Assembly: GCA_021464245.1 (NCBI GenBank)
Contig: JADCRB010000068.1
Location: 499,427 to 563,426 of the forward strand
From: Carallia brachiata
Lineage: Eukaryota > Streptophyta > Magnoliopsida > Malpighiales > Rhizophoraceae
Direction of reading: 5' to 3'
Length of the DNA stretch: 64,000 bases
Under the pieces are notes generated by a model. The model was given only the letters and a program-made list of their open reading frames with translations. It did no database searches and was not told the origin of the DNA. Positions 24,926 to 37,681 of this stretch are shown here, piece by piece (positions within the stretch are counted from its first letter, which is position 1; each line of letters opens with the position of its first letter). The position numbers were made by a program, and so were the translations under genes.

Positions 24926-27337
24926 ATGAGGGGAAGCGCGGTGTTCGGAGCATTATTTTCACGACGGCGAGGAGCGCCGACAGTCGGTTGGGTTTCCTCG
25001 GCCTCCCGCCTCAGCAGTAGTAGTAACCTAATTTCAACTCCGAACAGAAATCCATCACCCAATTGGAAATTGTTCTTCTCCACCACCACCACCACCACCA
25101 CCACCAATTCCTCTTTTGCCCCTACAGACAATTCAGCGCTTCACTTGCCAAATCAATTTCGAAGACAACTCTGCTCCTCGTCCACAGGTCATTCGATTCT
25201 TTTTCAACTCTGTTTTTTTTTTTTTGTTTATTTTATTTTAAAATTTTGTTTTCGTTCGGCTTTTTTGTACGTCGTTGCTGATTTATTTGTGAAAATGACA
25301 TTAATTTCCAGGTCCATCCAACATTCTCTACATTAATTCAGATCAAGAGTTCAATAAAATTATGAATGATGTCCGAGGTGCACTCCTTTTCTTTACAAAC
25401 GCAAAGACACATACAATCTCGTTCGCTTCTTTGTTTTTGCTTATGTAGAGGGAAATGATGTCTTGATGTTTGTCTGATTTCGATTCGATTTGTGCAGGCA
25501 AGTCCTCAGACGCAATTTTTTATTTTACTGCCGTGTGGTGTGGACCCTGTGAGTTATATATTACATTACACCGACAAAATTTTGTTTTTTGAAAGATTTT
25601 TTCTGACACTAACTCTGCCCTCTGCTGTTTAACCTCTTATCATGTAGGTAGATTTATATCTCCTATCATTACGGAGCTGAGCAAGCAACTCCCCCATGTC
25701 ACAACTTACAAAATTGACATTGACCAGGTATGGAGGACTAATTGTTACGAGGAGTGGTCGGAATTGTTGCTGCTGTCAGTTTGCTCTTATTGTTTCAATT
25801 ATTCTATTTCTAATAGCAACAACTGCCTGGAACTAATGTTCTACTCTGTTTGCATTCTGCAGGAGTCCGTTTTCAACACACTGAGGAATTTCCAAGTCAG
25901 CGCTGTGGTATATGCTTCGTTATCCATTCCTCGTAACATTTTGAAAATTTATGTTTTACATAAAGCTTCAGGAAGGGACGGATTGATACAAATTTGAGAG
26001 GCACATGCATGCACGCATAACTTTTAGCCTAACTTTGAAAGGAATGTCATTTGTTATTTGCAAGCAACCATCAACCAATTGCAACTTTGACACCCGATAG
26101 CAACTTCTTCATGTAATAGTTCAGGACACCCATGTTAGATGTGCATTTTTGGATATGAGTATGATTCGTTGTTCTTGAGTCATTTCACTGGCTTCTGATC
26201 GTATTAAAGTTTACTGCCTAGAACAATGATCTGATTATGATCAAGATTGTACTTTAACTAGAATTGGCTTCTTTGCTCGAATGGTGAACCAGTTGGAATC
26301 TGTTTATTTTATTACTGGTCTTTAGCATACAAAATTGTTGGTAGGGGGAAGAATATACACTTCATAAAGCATAAAATAAAGAATTGTGTGAGGACATGCA
26401 AATTTTTCATTCTCATAATTACTTGCTAACGTTTTTATGTTCTGTTATTGCACTCCAGTATACCTATAGTTTTGCCCACTCGTCTTTTCAATCTCTCTTG
26501 CTTTGAGCTTTCATTTGTAGTCCTTGATACCTTCTTGAATATATTATTGAAGTTGAAGCATTAATTTTCCATTGAAAATTTGACTTCAAAATCCCAAATT
26601 CCATTAAAACTTTGCCTATAAAACTAGTTATGAGTCAAGCGTCCTAATTTCCTCGTTCCTATTTCTTGTGATTTTAAATTATGGATCTGGTTGTTAACAG
26701 TAATCTAGGTGGCAGACTGTTCAGCATTTTTGGCTAACAAGTTGAAAACTTGTATCTGAAATATGTCCACGCAAAGCATGAGCTCCCTATCATAGTATGA
26801 TACCAACTTCGTTTTGTGTCAGCTGTGTTCTTAATTTTGATCAGATTTTTGTTTGTGTGGTTGATATTCTGGAAAGTGAGTAGCAATGCTACATCCTTTG
26901 CAGTTAGATTTTGTGCTTTTACTGTTTTACCTTTCTGAAACACTTTAAAAAAAAAAAAAAAAAAGCCATGTGGACATTATTCCCATGCTGGCATGCCGTG
27001 CAGTCTGCATTTCAACATTGGCGCAACAAATTACCTCTCTAATCAATTCCATCACAAGTACCTTGACAGCGGCCTAGGCATGATTTAAAATGTAAAAGTT
27101 TAGATAACAATAGTGAAATTTATGCTACAAATGGAAAAAAGGGGGTGGGGGGGGGGTGGGCAAAGTTTATACCTTTTTTTTTTCTAATTTTTTGGTAATC
27201 AGTCCTATTTTGCTCATCACTGATTTCCTTTTCTGCAGCCAACACTCTTTTTCTTCCACAATGGGAAAATGGCTTCTCAAATGATTGGTGCTGATATTGG
27301 ACGCTTAAAGGAGACCATGTATGAATTGTATAGGTAA
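24926..27337 (+). CDS. TRXO: mitochondrial thioredoxin o, six exons
   Basis: Small dithiol-disulfide oxidoreductase; plant o-type thioredoxins act mainly in mitochondria, reduced by the NADPH-dependent reductase. Exons: 24926-25187, 25312-25377, 25498-25548, 25648-25727, 25863-25907, 27239-27337, all GT-AG, giving 200 residues. The active site WCGPC is at 123-127 and its second Cys codon is split by an intron (T|GT). RFISP follows directly, as in Arabidopsis TRXO1. The cis-proline (VPT) is at 169, straddling the exon 5-6 junction. Residues 1 to about 87 are rich in Arg, Ser and Thr with few acids, as expected for a mitochondrial targeting peptide. They include eight threonines from a CAC/ACC repeat. 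The last intron (1.33 kb) holds an A18 run and a G-run. No frame break is seen. The start is the first ATG after a GA-rich leader. Confidence 0.93.
25081..25107 (+). repeat. (CAC)n trinucleotide repeat inside thioredoxin o exon 1
   Basis: Nine near-perfect CAC/ACC units that encode the Thr tract in the targeting peptide. In-frame length changes here would alter only the presequence. Confidence 0.9.
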
Positions 27338-28201
27338 TTTATTAACTAGTCTATGTCTTTGCATTGACTTTGCTTTCTGATTTTAGGCCTCTCACTAATA
27401 TGTGCTTTCAAATTTAAATATATGCTTTGAATATGGGGAAGTTTGGTAGATTTTATGGAATATTTGACTCTTCTAAGTAAGTATCCTGCTTTGATTTTAT
27501 GAGAAAGCGATTTATTATAGATAGGTTTTTTGCTATAGGCCAAGTGACATTTAACCTTGTTTTGTTTATAGGGATGATTAAATACTGAAATGAGGAAGTT
27601 GCAGAGAGGTGTTGATGGCATCAACTTGCTGGTAATTTTGTAGCATTCTGGAATTTTGAGCTCTGCCCAACAATAAAAAGATTGTTTGGGAGTTGATTTC
27701 TGTTGGGTTGGATTTTTAGTCTATGTAAATGTACTCAGCGATTGAGGGGAAATTGTCTGTTTGACAGGCTTACTTCCCGGAATACAATAAAATAAAAAGG
27801 GACTCAGGAGTTGATTGGTTTTCTCCAACTCCTCCATAATTCATCATCACTCTTCATGTCGTGCTGTTTTCTATTGAAACTGTTATCTTTTCCTTTGATA
27901 TTTTTTTTTTCCTTGTTTTGATCCAATTGGACTCGTGTCGTTGGCTCAAACGAAGAATAACGCTAACGCTTACTCAGTTGCGAAGGCATACAACTTACTT
28001 AGAACGTATAATTTTCATATAATTTTTTGTTAATTAAGTGTTATATTGATATAGATCTGTGGATGTATTTACAACTGATCCAAATTAGTTTACCCATCCT
28101 CATTTGGTTAATTTACCTTTGAATGATGCTAGGTGTCCTTAACGACAATTTCAGAAGTTTATTATGTATTGGAACTGTGCTAGTACGGGTAGCCCTTAAG
28201 T

Positions 28202-28450
28202 ATTTTTTTCTTTTTTTTTTTTGATCCAAAGTATGATATCATTAAGAAGCAAAATTAGAGTGGTCCATACAGGAGTCAAGGACTAGTAAGTCAAACAAAG
28301 GGGGAGGGGGGTAGTCTAGTCAGTCAAGCAGACAAAGATGATCACGTACTCTCTTGGCTATCCAATCAGCAACGTGTTGTACTCTACTTCTTTTTGCCAT
28401 GATGATAATGGCAAACAATTACAAAAGTCATCAAAATCTGGTGTTTAGAC
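28202..28450 (-). mobile_element. 5'-truncated LINE 3' end
   Basis: On the minus strand a frame reads RVQHVADWIAKRV. This resembles the end of the RNase H domain of plant L1-type LINEs, where xxRVADWLAK-like sequence is common. It is followed by a short 3' untranslated part ending ATGATATCATACTTTGGATC and an A-rich tail (T-rich 28202-28222 on the plus strand). No reverse transcriptase remains. The 5' limit is approximate. Confidence 0.5.
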
Positions 28451-29727
28451 TGAGGCCGCCTCAAAATGGACGGCCTAATGCCTATCGTACCGTAAAATAA
28501 AAGGAATAAGTTGGTGTCCGTAGATTTAGGTCAGAAAGCAATTAGAGAGTGCATTTTATTGGCTAAATTTTTTTTTTTAATTTTAGTTTCCTGCTAAAAA
28601 TCAGTATGTCTATAATTGACCGACATTTTCGTAACTTGTTGCAAAAATTATCTTGCGCATTTTGATGCCATGGATGCAAATCTCTTAATTATGGACGAAA
28701 ACTAAAATTTCATTTAAAAAAGAAATTGTCTTAAAAGAGTGATCACAATCACCAAAAGAAAAAAGGTAGATGAAGTGTGGATGAAAATTCAAATTCTTGT
28801 TAACTGCAATGAGGTACACATCTTATTAACATCGGAGAAAGTTACATGCCTCGAAAAATTTTTTATTCAGTGTGACAAACATTTCATAAAACCAAACTCT
28901 AAATAAAATTAGTATTTCCATAAGGCCTAATGAGGGTGGTTTGACTAATGGCGTGCCTATGGATATATTATTATTTTCTGGTTAAACTACTAAGTTTGAG
29001 TCTATTCCTAGCATGATTTTCAAACTCCAAATTCAAATTCATTGAAGGAGTATCCGTTTTGGATAGAAGTAACATAGGGGAATCAATTGCTTCGATTCTC
29101 ATTAGTATTATTTGTTTTTGCAAAAATAAATTCTCATGAGATTCTCACATTCAATAAATGGTGATTCTCATTTATAACTAATTAATGATTTTCATTCCCT
29201 ACAACTACTTCAAAAGTATCTTAATAACATCCCGCAAAGATGAATATTCCTAACAAAAGTTGACAATCTAACCTCTGATTTTATTTTTTTTTTCTGATGC
29301 CAATTTATTTGTGTTTTTGTTTTTCATTTGTGTTTTTCTTCTTTTGCGCGCTTTCGTCCCTGGTTTCGTTGTTTTTTTTTTTTTTTTTCATGAAAGGCAA
29401 GGTTTCAGATTAAGCCAAACGTAAAAAATATGGCTTCTCTTCTTTTCCAGTTCCCAAGTTGGTTCGATTCCAGTACATTAGGCGCTTCTTCTTCCTCTTT
29501 GTCGCTTGATGGTTCATCAAGGGCAAAAGTATTCCAATTTCATTTTTTTTTATTTTGTTATTATTATTTTGTAAACAAAAGTAAAGGTAATATTGCAAAA
29601 CTTGGTTGAAGAGTATTGTAATTCTATAGCCAATGAGGGTGCAAAACAATCAGATAATTACGGGATTCGAACTCATAATTATACTGATTTAAATCTTTCT
29701 AATAAGTTGAATCATATCAGTAGCGGT

Positions 29728-29752
29728 AATTATTATTATTATTATTATTATT
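29728..29752. repeat. (ATT)n microsatellite
   Basis: ATT trinucleotide run in intergenic DNA. Confidence 0.9.
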
Positions 29753-30743
29753 TTGTCTTGAATGAGTGTTAAAATTCATATTATAACTAAAGGAAGGAAT
29801 CTAAAAAAATGAGGATCGAATTGTTGGCATTTTCACATATATAGTGTCAATAAACTAACTGTTCTAAGCAGCTAATTTAGTAATTATTTGTTTCCTGTCT
29901 TATCGTGGTAAATTTTGTAGATTTGCTTTTTTTTTTTTAAATCTAAATTTTGTTGGATTTTTGAAAAACCATGCCTTTTACCTCTCTCAGGTTCTATGGC
30001 CCAATTGGTCGGAAATAGTCCTTATTACTAATAACCAACAGCCCTCATCCAGTTAATCACTTTCTTTTTTTTTTTTCGGTTGCATCGATCCATATTTGTC
30101 TGTCTATGTTTCTGTGATTTGGAGATTTAAATCTATTGATTTCCTTTGGAGGAGGCGGAAACAATGGCAGTCCCAGTATTGGGTTTATTGGAAGGTATGG
30201 GTGTGCTGCATCTTTCATCTTTTTGGTTTTGGACCATCAATAGCAGAAAGAAGAACATTATTAGATACAGCTTCAAGTTTCTTTGCGCTGAATCTTCTCT
30301 TTCCCCTTCTTAAAAAATGAACCATTACAAGGAAGCCATGTATAATATCAATCCCTTTGGTTTACTTCTATTAATTGCATATGCATCATTGTTTTGTTTG
30401 GTGGATTTCACTACTTGTTTTGAACTAGGTTCATCAAGCCCATTTCATAATAATATTTTTCTTATGCAATTTTTAACATAGTGTGATGTATTATATTTTT
30501 TAAAAATTTAAATAATTTTTTTACTGCATTAAAAGAAATTTTGCATTGTAATTATTTTTTATATTTTTTGTTACAAGGGATTCTAATTATTTTTTTAAAT
30601 GAACTAAATAGTTTAAAAATAATTTTCGATTCCAAACTGAACTAATGACTACAAAGAAGAATTTGATTTCGTTTCTAAAGTAAATCAAATTAGTTATAAC
30701 TTATAAGCTATTTCATTTTTTGTTCTATTTTATTCTCATTTCA

Positions 30744-30900
30744 TTTTTTTTTTTTGTAGTCAATCTAGCCTAATAACTTAGAGGGAGTCCAATTGAATAT
30801 TGAGAGAAGAGGAAAATAAGATCATGTAGGAAGTTCAAACCCTCTACTTAATAGTTTGGGGGTGCGCTCTCTCACCTATTTGAACAAATGCTTAATTTCC
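30744..30900 (-). mobile_element. SINE-like copy, diverged
   Basis: Same order as the copy at 24133-24270: a T-run on the plus strand at the left, then a degenerate B-box-like block (AGTTCAAACCC on the plus strand), then AGTTTGGGGGTGCGCTCTC and a closing ACAAATGCTTAATTT. The similarity between the two copies is the main support. Confidence 0.38.
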
Positions 30901-31947
30901 CAACGCCCAGGCATCATGAACCAAACGGCACTTTAGTATTTTCAAATTGCAATCATAAATCTTGTATTGTCCTTTGTTTCTTGGATTTGAAATCTCTCCC
31001 TTTATCTCCTCTGTCTTGTCAGGCCCAGCCCATTCAAAATGTCAAAAAGACCCGGCCCACAGCCCCCCTTTTTCACAAGCTTTTTTCGGCTTTATTCTTT
31101 CTTTTTCGTTCTTGTACTTCTTGAGAGGCTTAACCATTGGAATGGGCTTTCTTGAACTCTCAACGCCCATTCGGGAACAAGGTGAGCTGGTGTTGCACGC
31201 TACAGTATTGCTGAAATGCGAAAGCTTCAAACCTACCCAAAATTTGAGAAAAATAACGATCCCAAGTAAAAGAAAAAGTTTGATAACTTCACTTAATTAG
31301 TTTTTAAATAGCAATAAAATGAAGTGAGTCATTGTATGATTGAATTTATACCAAAAATATAAAAAAAATTATTAAATATTATTGAATGAAATTATATATC
31401 TACTTGTTATAATTTATCTAAAACCATATAATGTTAGTATAAAAAAAAAGAGAAGCTCATTCTTTTTGATTCCACAACATGTGTTAAATAAAATTCTAAA
31501 TTATAAAGAATAAAGCTTCTTGACAATATAAGTAGAGATATGCGTAATGATATAAACATTTAAATTATAAAAAATATTTAAGTTTATGTGCCTTTTACGT
31601 ACTTTTTTTTGCATTGTTATGTATCAAAACTCAATTATAAAAATTTATATAATACTACTACATTTTTAAAAAGAAATAATAAATAAGTATGTAATTCATC
31701 TAATTATATTTAATAATTTATTAATTTTTTATAAATTTAATAATTTAATAATTTATACCTTTTACTGTTAGTTAAAAATTACTTACCTAACGAGTCATGA
31801 GCTCTTTCCAATTTCGTTTTCGTTCATTTATGAATCTGAAAAAGATATTCCCTGGACCTGAGTGAGTTAAAAGATAGCCAGAGGCCTAGAAGGTAGTAGT
31901 TGTAGACTAGGCCCTGGGAGAGTTCAGGGTCAAAGGGAGGATGGGGA

Positions 31948-31953
<6 letters not shown>

Positions 31954-31984
<31 letters not shown>
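31954..31984. repeat. (GA)n microsatellite
   Basis: GA dinucleotide run, intergenic. Confidence 0.9.
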
Positions 31985-31988
<4 letters not shown>

Positions 31989-32190
31989 AAGCAAGACCAT
32001 CGGTCAAAGGATTGGAACAATGATAGATTTACACAGAGACTGGAATACCTGATGGGTTGGGGTCCATCCCCATTTCTCCACGTTCACTTGTGTTTGCAAA
32101 AATACAAAGAATATGACAAACACGTCCATCTCCATTTATTTTCTCTAAATTTTACTTTGCAATTTGCCAATACAAAGTTGAGAATCGATT

Positions 32191-32194
<4 letters not shown>

Positions 32195-32228
<34 letters not shown>
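32195..32228. repeat. (TC)n microsatellite
   Basis: TC dinucleotide run, intergenic, about 210 bases after the GA run at 31954-31984. The two runs could pair as an inverted repeat. Confidence 0.9.
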
Positions 32229-32233
<5 letters not shown>

Positions 32234-32448
32234 GCTCTGCCTTTGCCCAGTACTTAGTAGTGATGTGGTGCGGTGGGGTGGGGTGAGGGTGGCCGGTGGG
32301 CCTCTTTCTTTCAATGGGACCCTCTCTCGCCACTCCCAACATATCTTTTTTTTTTCTTTTTTTTTCTTTTCTGTCTGAGCAATTGTAAGTTAGCATCCAT
32401 TTCCTGCCACAACTTTAATGCCATCATGTCCATGTAGTGTTGGGAGGA

Positions 32449-32471
32449 GGTAAGGAGCTGTACTCCTTACC
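32449..32471. repeat. short perfect hairpin
   Basis: GGTAAGGAG (32449-32457), a 5-base loop, then CTCCTTACC (32463-32471). The flanks pair only weakly further out. It may be a chance palindrome or the tip of a structured RNA; no known microRNA sequence was recognised. Confidence 0.5.
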
Positions 32472-33033
32472 ACCAAGCCAATAATGCCTCCATAAAGATA
32501 CCTCAATTTTGCATTTTGACACCCAACTGCAAACATCCTTCTCCATCCCCGCTTCGTGTATCCCAATCTCCATTTTCCTTGTTTAATCATCAGTCTGCTA
32601 TTATACTTTGCTATTCCTTAAAAAAAAAAAAAAACAAGGAGTTTTTCTGAAGGGGTGTTTTGCAATTAAAAATTAATCGAATTTTTTAGTAGAATTGTAT
32701 AAAATAAAAAGTTGCGTTATCCGGCTGTGTCTAACAGTCTAGGCCAACGCGATTATTTGATCGTTTTTGTTTTTTTTCATCTTAATCTATTATGTATTAA
32801 TTTTGAATCCGTTGCACTTACTTGCAACATCATTTTTAATTCTCGTACACATATAGTATTATTACATATCAATTTGACCATGTTATATATAACTTTAAAA
32901 ATTTTTTTCTTATATCTATTACAAATTAACTTTACTCTTTATACACATAAAAAACTTTTTTAAAAAAAAAATAAAAATAATAAGTAAAACTACTATAAAT
33001 CTCATTTCTCTTCTTTCTCTCTTTTCCCCTGTT

Positions 33034-33054
33034 CCCCCCCCCCCCCCCCCCCCC
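33034..33054. repeat. C21 homopolymer
   Basis: Uninterrupted run of 21 C followed by GGG. Its length should be treated with caution because homopolymers of this kind are error-prone. Confidence 0.85.
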
Positions 33055-34254
33055 GGGTCTGTGTATGGTTTTTGTAGAATAAATTTGTATATTATTGTTC
33101 CAAATTGGGTTGAGCCTGGTAAAGTAAAAAAATAATTTTTAAGCGCGTTGGCAATTTTTACCATTAATATTTAGCATTTGGTGGAGAAAGTTAACATCAT
33201 GCGAGCTTGGTATTCTCGCAGTTTAACTTCCCAGTCGTTACCATCCTCCTATCATTCCAAAGTTAGATTTGTAAATTTAAATATTTCAGCGTTTAATATG
33301 CCATTAATATTACATTTGATAAATTATGAAATTTTAGTACTTGCATTTTTTTTAAAAGCACTAATAAACTATAATTCAATTAATAATTGAACCGTTTTAT
33401 GATTTAAAGTCTTTAGTTTGAGTTAAAACTGGAGTCAATTAACAATATAAAAAAAAACCAACGTCTACTAGTCAAGTAATAAAAAACTTAATTCTCCTTA
33501 AATAAGGTTTCAGATTTGAGTTTTGTGAATAAAACAGATGAGTTTTGAGAAAGTTTTACCTCTTTCATGAATTTATCCTGCTCGACTGAAATTAGCTGGG
33601 GCTCTAGTGACTTTTAGGTACTGATGGTCTCATATCAAAAAGAACGATAAAAAAAAAACTAACATTTGAAAGATGGTTAAGTCCATCTTTTTTGCTTTCT
33701 GTTTTGATAGTTCAATGGAATCAACTTACATTGTGTTTGGAAAAGAAAGTCAAGGGAAAAGAAAGAGAGAGATAGAGAGAGAGAAATAAGAAAAAAAAAT
33801 AGGAGTAAAAAAAATTTTTAAAATTTTTTTTTTATCATCTGTTTTATTTGAAAAAAGGTAACGGAAGAGAAAAAATTAAAAAATTTCTTATTTAAAAAAA
33901 TGTGGAAAGTGATGAGAAGAAACACATCTTTCAGAATAGAAATTTACTCTTTGTAGTAAAAATACGATATATATTCTATAGCAACAATAAAACCATTTAC
34001 TAAAAATAGTAAAAGAATAAAAAAAAATTGATTTAAATTTAGGGGCAAAACATTTGGTGAGTCGGAAAAGAAAATAGTTGCATGAATATATAGCGTGGAC
34101 GAATTTATGCTAAAATGAAGAAAGGTGAAATTGACGGAATATGAAAAGGGCACGCGCCCTGGAAAGCAAGTAGGTCAAAACGAACGGTCGTGAAGTGAAA
34201 AAGACAAGAAACTTTCTAGTGCCACGCGGTCCCAAATAAGGTCCGCCCAGAGAT

Positions 34255-34256
<2 letters not shown>

Positions 34257-34292
<36 letters not shown>

Positions 34293-34321
34293 CGTTGTGT
34301 TGTGTTGTGTTGTGTTGTGTG
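34257..34321. repeat. (GA)n followed by (GTTGT)n microsatellites
   Basis: A GA run (34257-34289) followed a few bases later by about five GTTGT units (to 34321). They lie downstream of a minus-strand TATA box at 34411, so they may be in a transcribed leader. Confidence 0.85.
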
Positions 34322-34410
34322 TGCCAGCCAGCCACAGGCAGCCAATGCAGCTCCAAGTTGCTAAGGCTTTGAAGGGTATGATAGGGACGGAACGGAGGAT
34401 TATGTGCACT

Positions 34411-34420
34411 CTATTTATAG
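34411..34420 (-). promoter_or_regulatory. isolated TATA box, possible non-coding promoter
   Basis: CTATAAATAG on the minus strand, followed in the direction of transcription by a GC-richer leader-like segment with CT repeats, as in the leaders of real genes in this window. No convincing coding sequence follows within 1.5 kb. A non-coding transcript is possible but unproven. Confidence 0.3.
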
Positions 34421-36386
34421 GATTCAACATTTTCAAACTATCGGCTAGGCACTTATAGGCAGGCGCAGGCTTCATCCGTCCACTTCAGTGGGCTGGGGGT
34501 TTTGTTTTTTTTGAAGTACTGTATTATATCGGTGGATTTGCTTTTTTCTCTTTTATTAATACTTAATTAATTAATTAGCAATTATTAATTATTTTAAATG
34601 TTAAAAAATACAGGCAAGCCTAATTTAATTAAGTAAAAAAAATTATTAATTTTATTTAAATAATTTTAAAGTAATTATAAAGTGATATATATCGTTAAAT
34701 AATTGAATTACAAAAAAAATAATATGTTAAAGCTGTTGTATGATATTTTATAATTATTTATTACTACTTATCTGTAACCACTTAGTATTAATCTTTAATT
34801 AAAAGCCCTTGACATGAATAAACAAGTTAAACGCACACATGCTTTTCTTTCCCCTACCTACCAAATGGCGATTTTTTTTGTTTTCGTAGATTACCTGATC
34901 AAAATTATTAAACAATCTTTGCTTTTACTCATAGCAAAAATTGGACTTGTGTTTTCTTAATATACATTCAGGTAATGATGCTCATAGCAAAAATTCTATC
35001 TTAAATCCACCGCTATCAGATCCTGCAGGCAGGTGTTTGAATTGGAGTCGTGCCTCTCCATTTTCTCCCGGCCGGCTAATTTTATCATCATCCCATTTTC
35101 TTTTGTCTTCTTCATCCATACGGTATCAATCATCAGGACCTCTCATCTCGGATGCAAAGCAAACCCCAACCACAAATTCTATATGTTTTCTATTACAACA
35201 CTGGCCTTGTTCTATATATGTTGTAGCCTATTAGTAGGCTTGTTTATTCTTTTTTGGGTATATCTATAAGTCGGTTTGTTGGTTTGTGTTGTTAATTACC
35301 CTCTCTGTCATCGAAGTGTTTTTTTTTTTTTAACTAAAACAGAATCGTTACATTAATACTCGATGAAAAACGTACATCATGCCAACTTTTCGTATTAAAA
35401 ATTCCTACTTGAAGTAAGAGAGCAAATCGATATAAAAGTCTACATATCATATGGTTAAACTGACCAACAACAAACTGGGCACGAAGCCCGAAACTATCTT
35501 ACAGATTGTGACTAAATTTATATATCTCGATGTGTTAGCTAAATCTAATTTAGTTGAAAAAAGTTGCATACAGTAGCACGTGTTGCACCTCAGCGGACCT
35601 GTCACAGAAATTGTTAAGGTACTCCCGACAATGATTTCTAAAATGTCTAAATTATAAGCATAAAAATACATACAAGCAGTACAAATTACCCAATTCAAAA
35701 GCAAAATCCAATAGAGGTCCATCCTCACAGCTTCAGCAGCGATGACAGTGATCGACGCTGGCTAGGGCATGGCTAGAGACGTGGTTTGTGGCAGGAGGGA
35801 CATGGGCGACGACAGTGGTTATGTTGGCAGAGGTAGCATCCTTGGGAGTGGTGTTGGTGGTCGGTAGGACGGCGCTGACAACAGAAGCAGAGACAAAGAC
35901 AGTAGTGCTGGCGATGGCCACGGCAATGGTAGCGACAGAGAAGTTACCGGCGTTGGTGCCTAAAACGGCGAAAGTGGTGGCTAACATCGAAAAATGTGGA
36001 TTTAGAACCAAGAAAGCCATGAATGATATTATTGATGCCAAATCTAACTGAAAAGGAGCCAAAAAGCCCGATAAACTGAGATTTTGGGGTTTGATGGGGG
36101 AAGAAAGAAGGAGAGGAAGGGGGAAGAGACTTAGACTGGAGGACGGGAAGAGGAAGGAGAGAAGGCCGACTAGAAGTTGGGAGGGAGGTCTAGTGGCTGG
36201 CCGGCAGAGATAACTAGCCACCTCTGTCGGCTAGCAAAGGGAGGTATTTTTGGGAAAAAAAGTCGAGAGGTTTTAATGAGAGAGGGTTTAGACAGAGAAT
36301 CGTAAAAATTACGAGTTTGAATGAGTTATATGACTTTTGAGTCATGAAAAATTAACTGCTTTCATAGGACATGAAACATGATATAA

Positions 36387-36791
36387 TTTACTAAAGGGTT
36401 ACTCTAAAAAAAAAACTATGATCTTTTAGTTTTTTTTTTTAAAAAAAATCTATCGTGAAGTTTCATTTTTTTGAAATATATCACGAATTATTTAATTTGT
36501 TGTAAATCTATTATCACATTTCCACAATAACATATTTCGTATTTATTTTCAAGATTCTAATTTTAAAACTTTTCAAAAAATCATAAGCTTTTCGTTTTTG
36601 AATTTGAAATGAAGATTTATTGTTGAAATTTCAGAAATGAACATGAAATCTGTTACTTTGGAACAACAACATAATAAATTTGGAATCAATTAAAAAATTC
36701 ATGATATATTCCAAAAAAATAAAAGTTCATAATAGATTTGGAAAAGACCAAAAGATTCATATTTTTTTAATGATATTAACCCTTTACTAAA
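36387..36791. mobile_element. Mutator-like MITE with 9-bp target duplication
   Basis: TTTACTAAA occurs exactly at 36387-36395 and 36783-36791, flanking a 387-bp element (36396-36782). The element begins GGGTTA and ends TAACCC. Its arms are long inverted repeats: the left TCATTTTTTTGAAATATATC has an inverted counterpart GATATATTCCAAAAAAATAA on the right, and the pairing runs over about 130 bases. Terminal inverted repeats plus a 9-bp target duplication are the signature of Mutator-superfamily elements. It has no coding capacity. The intact duplication suggests a fairly recent insertion. Confidence 0.8.
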
Positions 36792-37681
36792 TGTGGCTTA
36801 TAGTTATTAGATTTGTTTGTATATATAAACTAACAAGTTTTCAAGTCAACGCGACGTGCGGGCTTTTGATAGAAATTTATACTTCTCTCAAGTTTTATGC
36901 TATTTTGTTATTAAGTCCAAAAAAAGAAAAAAGAACATATAGAAATTGCAATATTAACTGCATCCAGTTTTTAATTTATGCTCAACAGCTTAGATAAAAG
37001 AAAAATATAAAATCGAAACCAGAGAAGCAATTAGAGCAAGTTTCATAGCAGAAACATATTTGTTATCGTAAAAGTTCTCCTTGAAGGCTTCATTAATTCA
37101 TTTATGCTATTTAGCTGGAAAAATACAGCAGATTCACAATTACAAAGCAATAATAGCTATTAAAAGAAAAAAAAATGATAAATCTAAACATGAAAACTGC
37201 TCACGACAATATTGAAAAAGAAACTCACATATAGACGAAAAAAAAAACCACAGGGTGAAGGATTTGGAGGATCAAAAACGACTGATGGTAATTAAGTTGA
37301 TGATATGTTGATGTCCGTTAAAGAGTAGATTAGATTAGATTTGAAATATTGTAGTTGAATAAAATTAAAATTGAGTAGTGAGTTTGTCAATAACTCTTAT
37401 AATGAAAATAAAATAATTAAATTTAATTAAGCTAAATTTATAAAAATACTTAAATCTAAATTTTAAAAATCGTGGAATAAAAAACCTTTCGGAATCAATG
37501 AGAACAAAACTAGAATGTACTCTCTCTTATATAAATCGGAAAAGTTACACAATACCGGAATTGTGAGAAACATACAAATAACTAAAAGACAAAACACTAA
37601 AAGACAAAAAAATAGTTTGTAAAATTGTAAAAATTACCCATTCTATTATAAAACTTCTAAAAAAACACCATAACGTATAAT

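Noticed and set aside
29640..29690. tRNA-like TTCGAA segment
   Set aside because: Only a B-box-like sequence is present; no cloverleaf can be drawn.
32449..32471. Possible microRNA precursor
   Set aside because: The perfect stem is only 9 bp and the flanks pair poorly. No known mature microRNA sequence could be recognised. Kept only as a hairpin.
35733..36221. 162-codon minus-strand frame rich in Ala, Thr, Val and Ser
   Set aside because: It opens at a GTG, not ATG. The composition is low-complexity, there are no motifs, and no promoter or splice context supports it.
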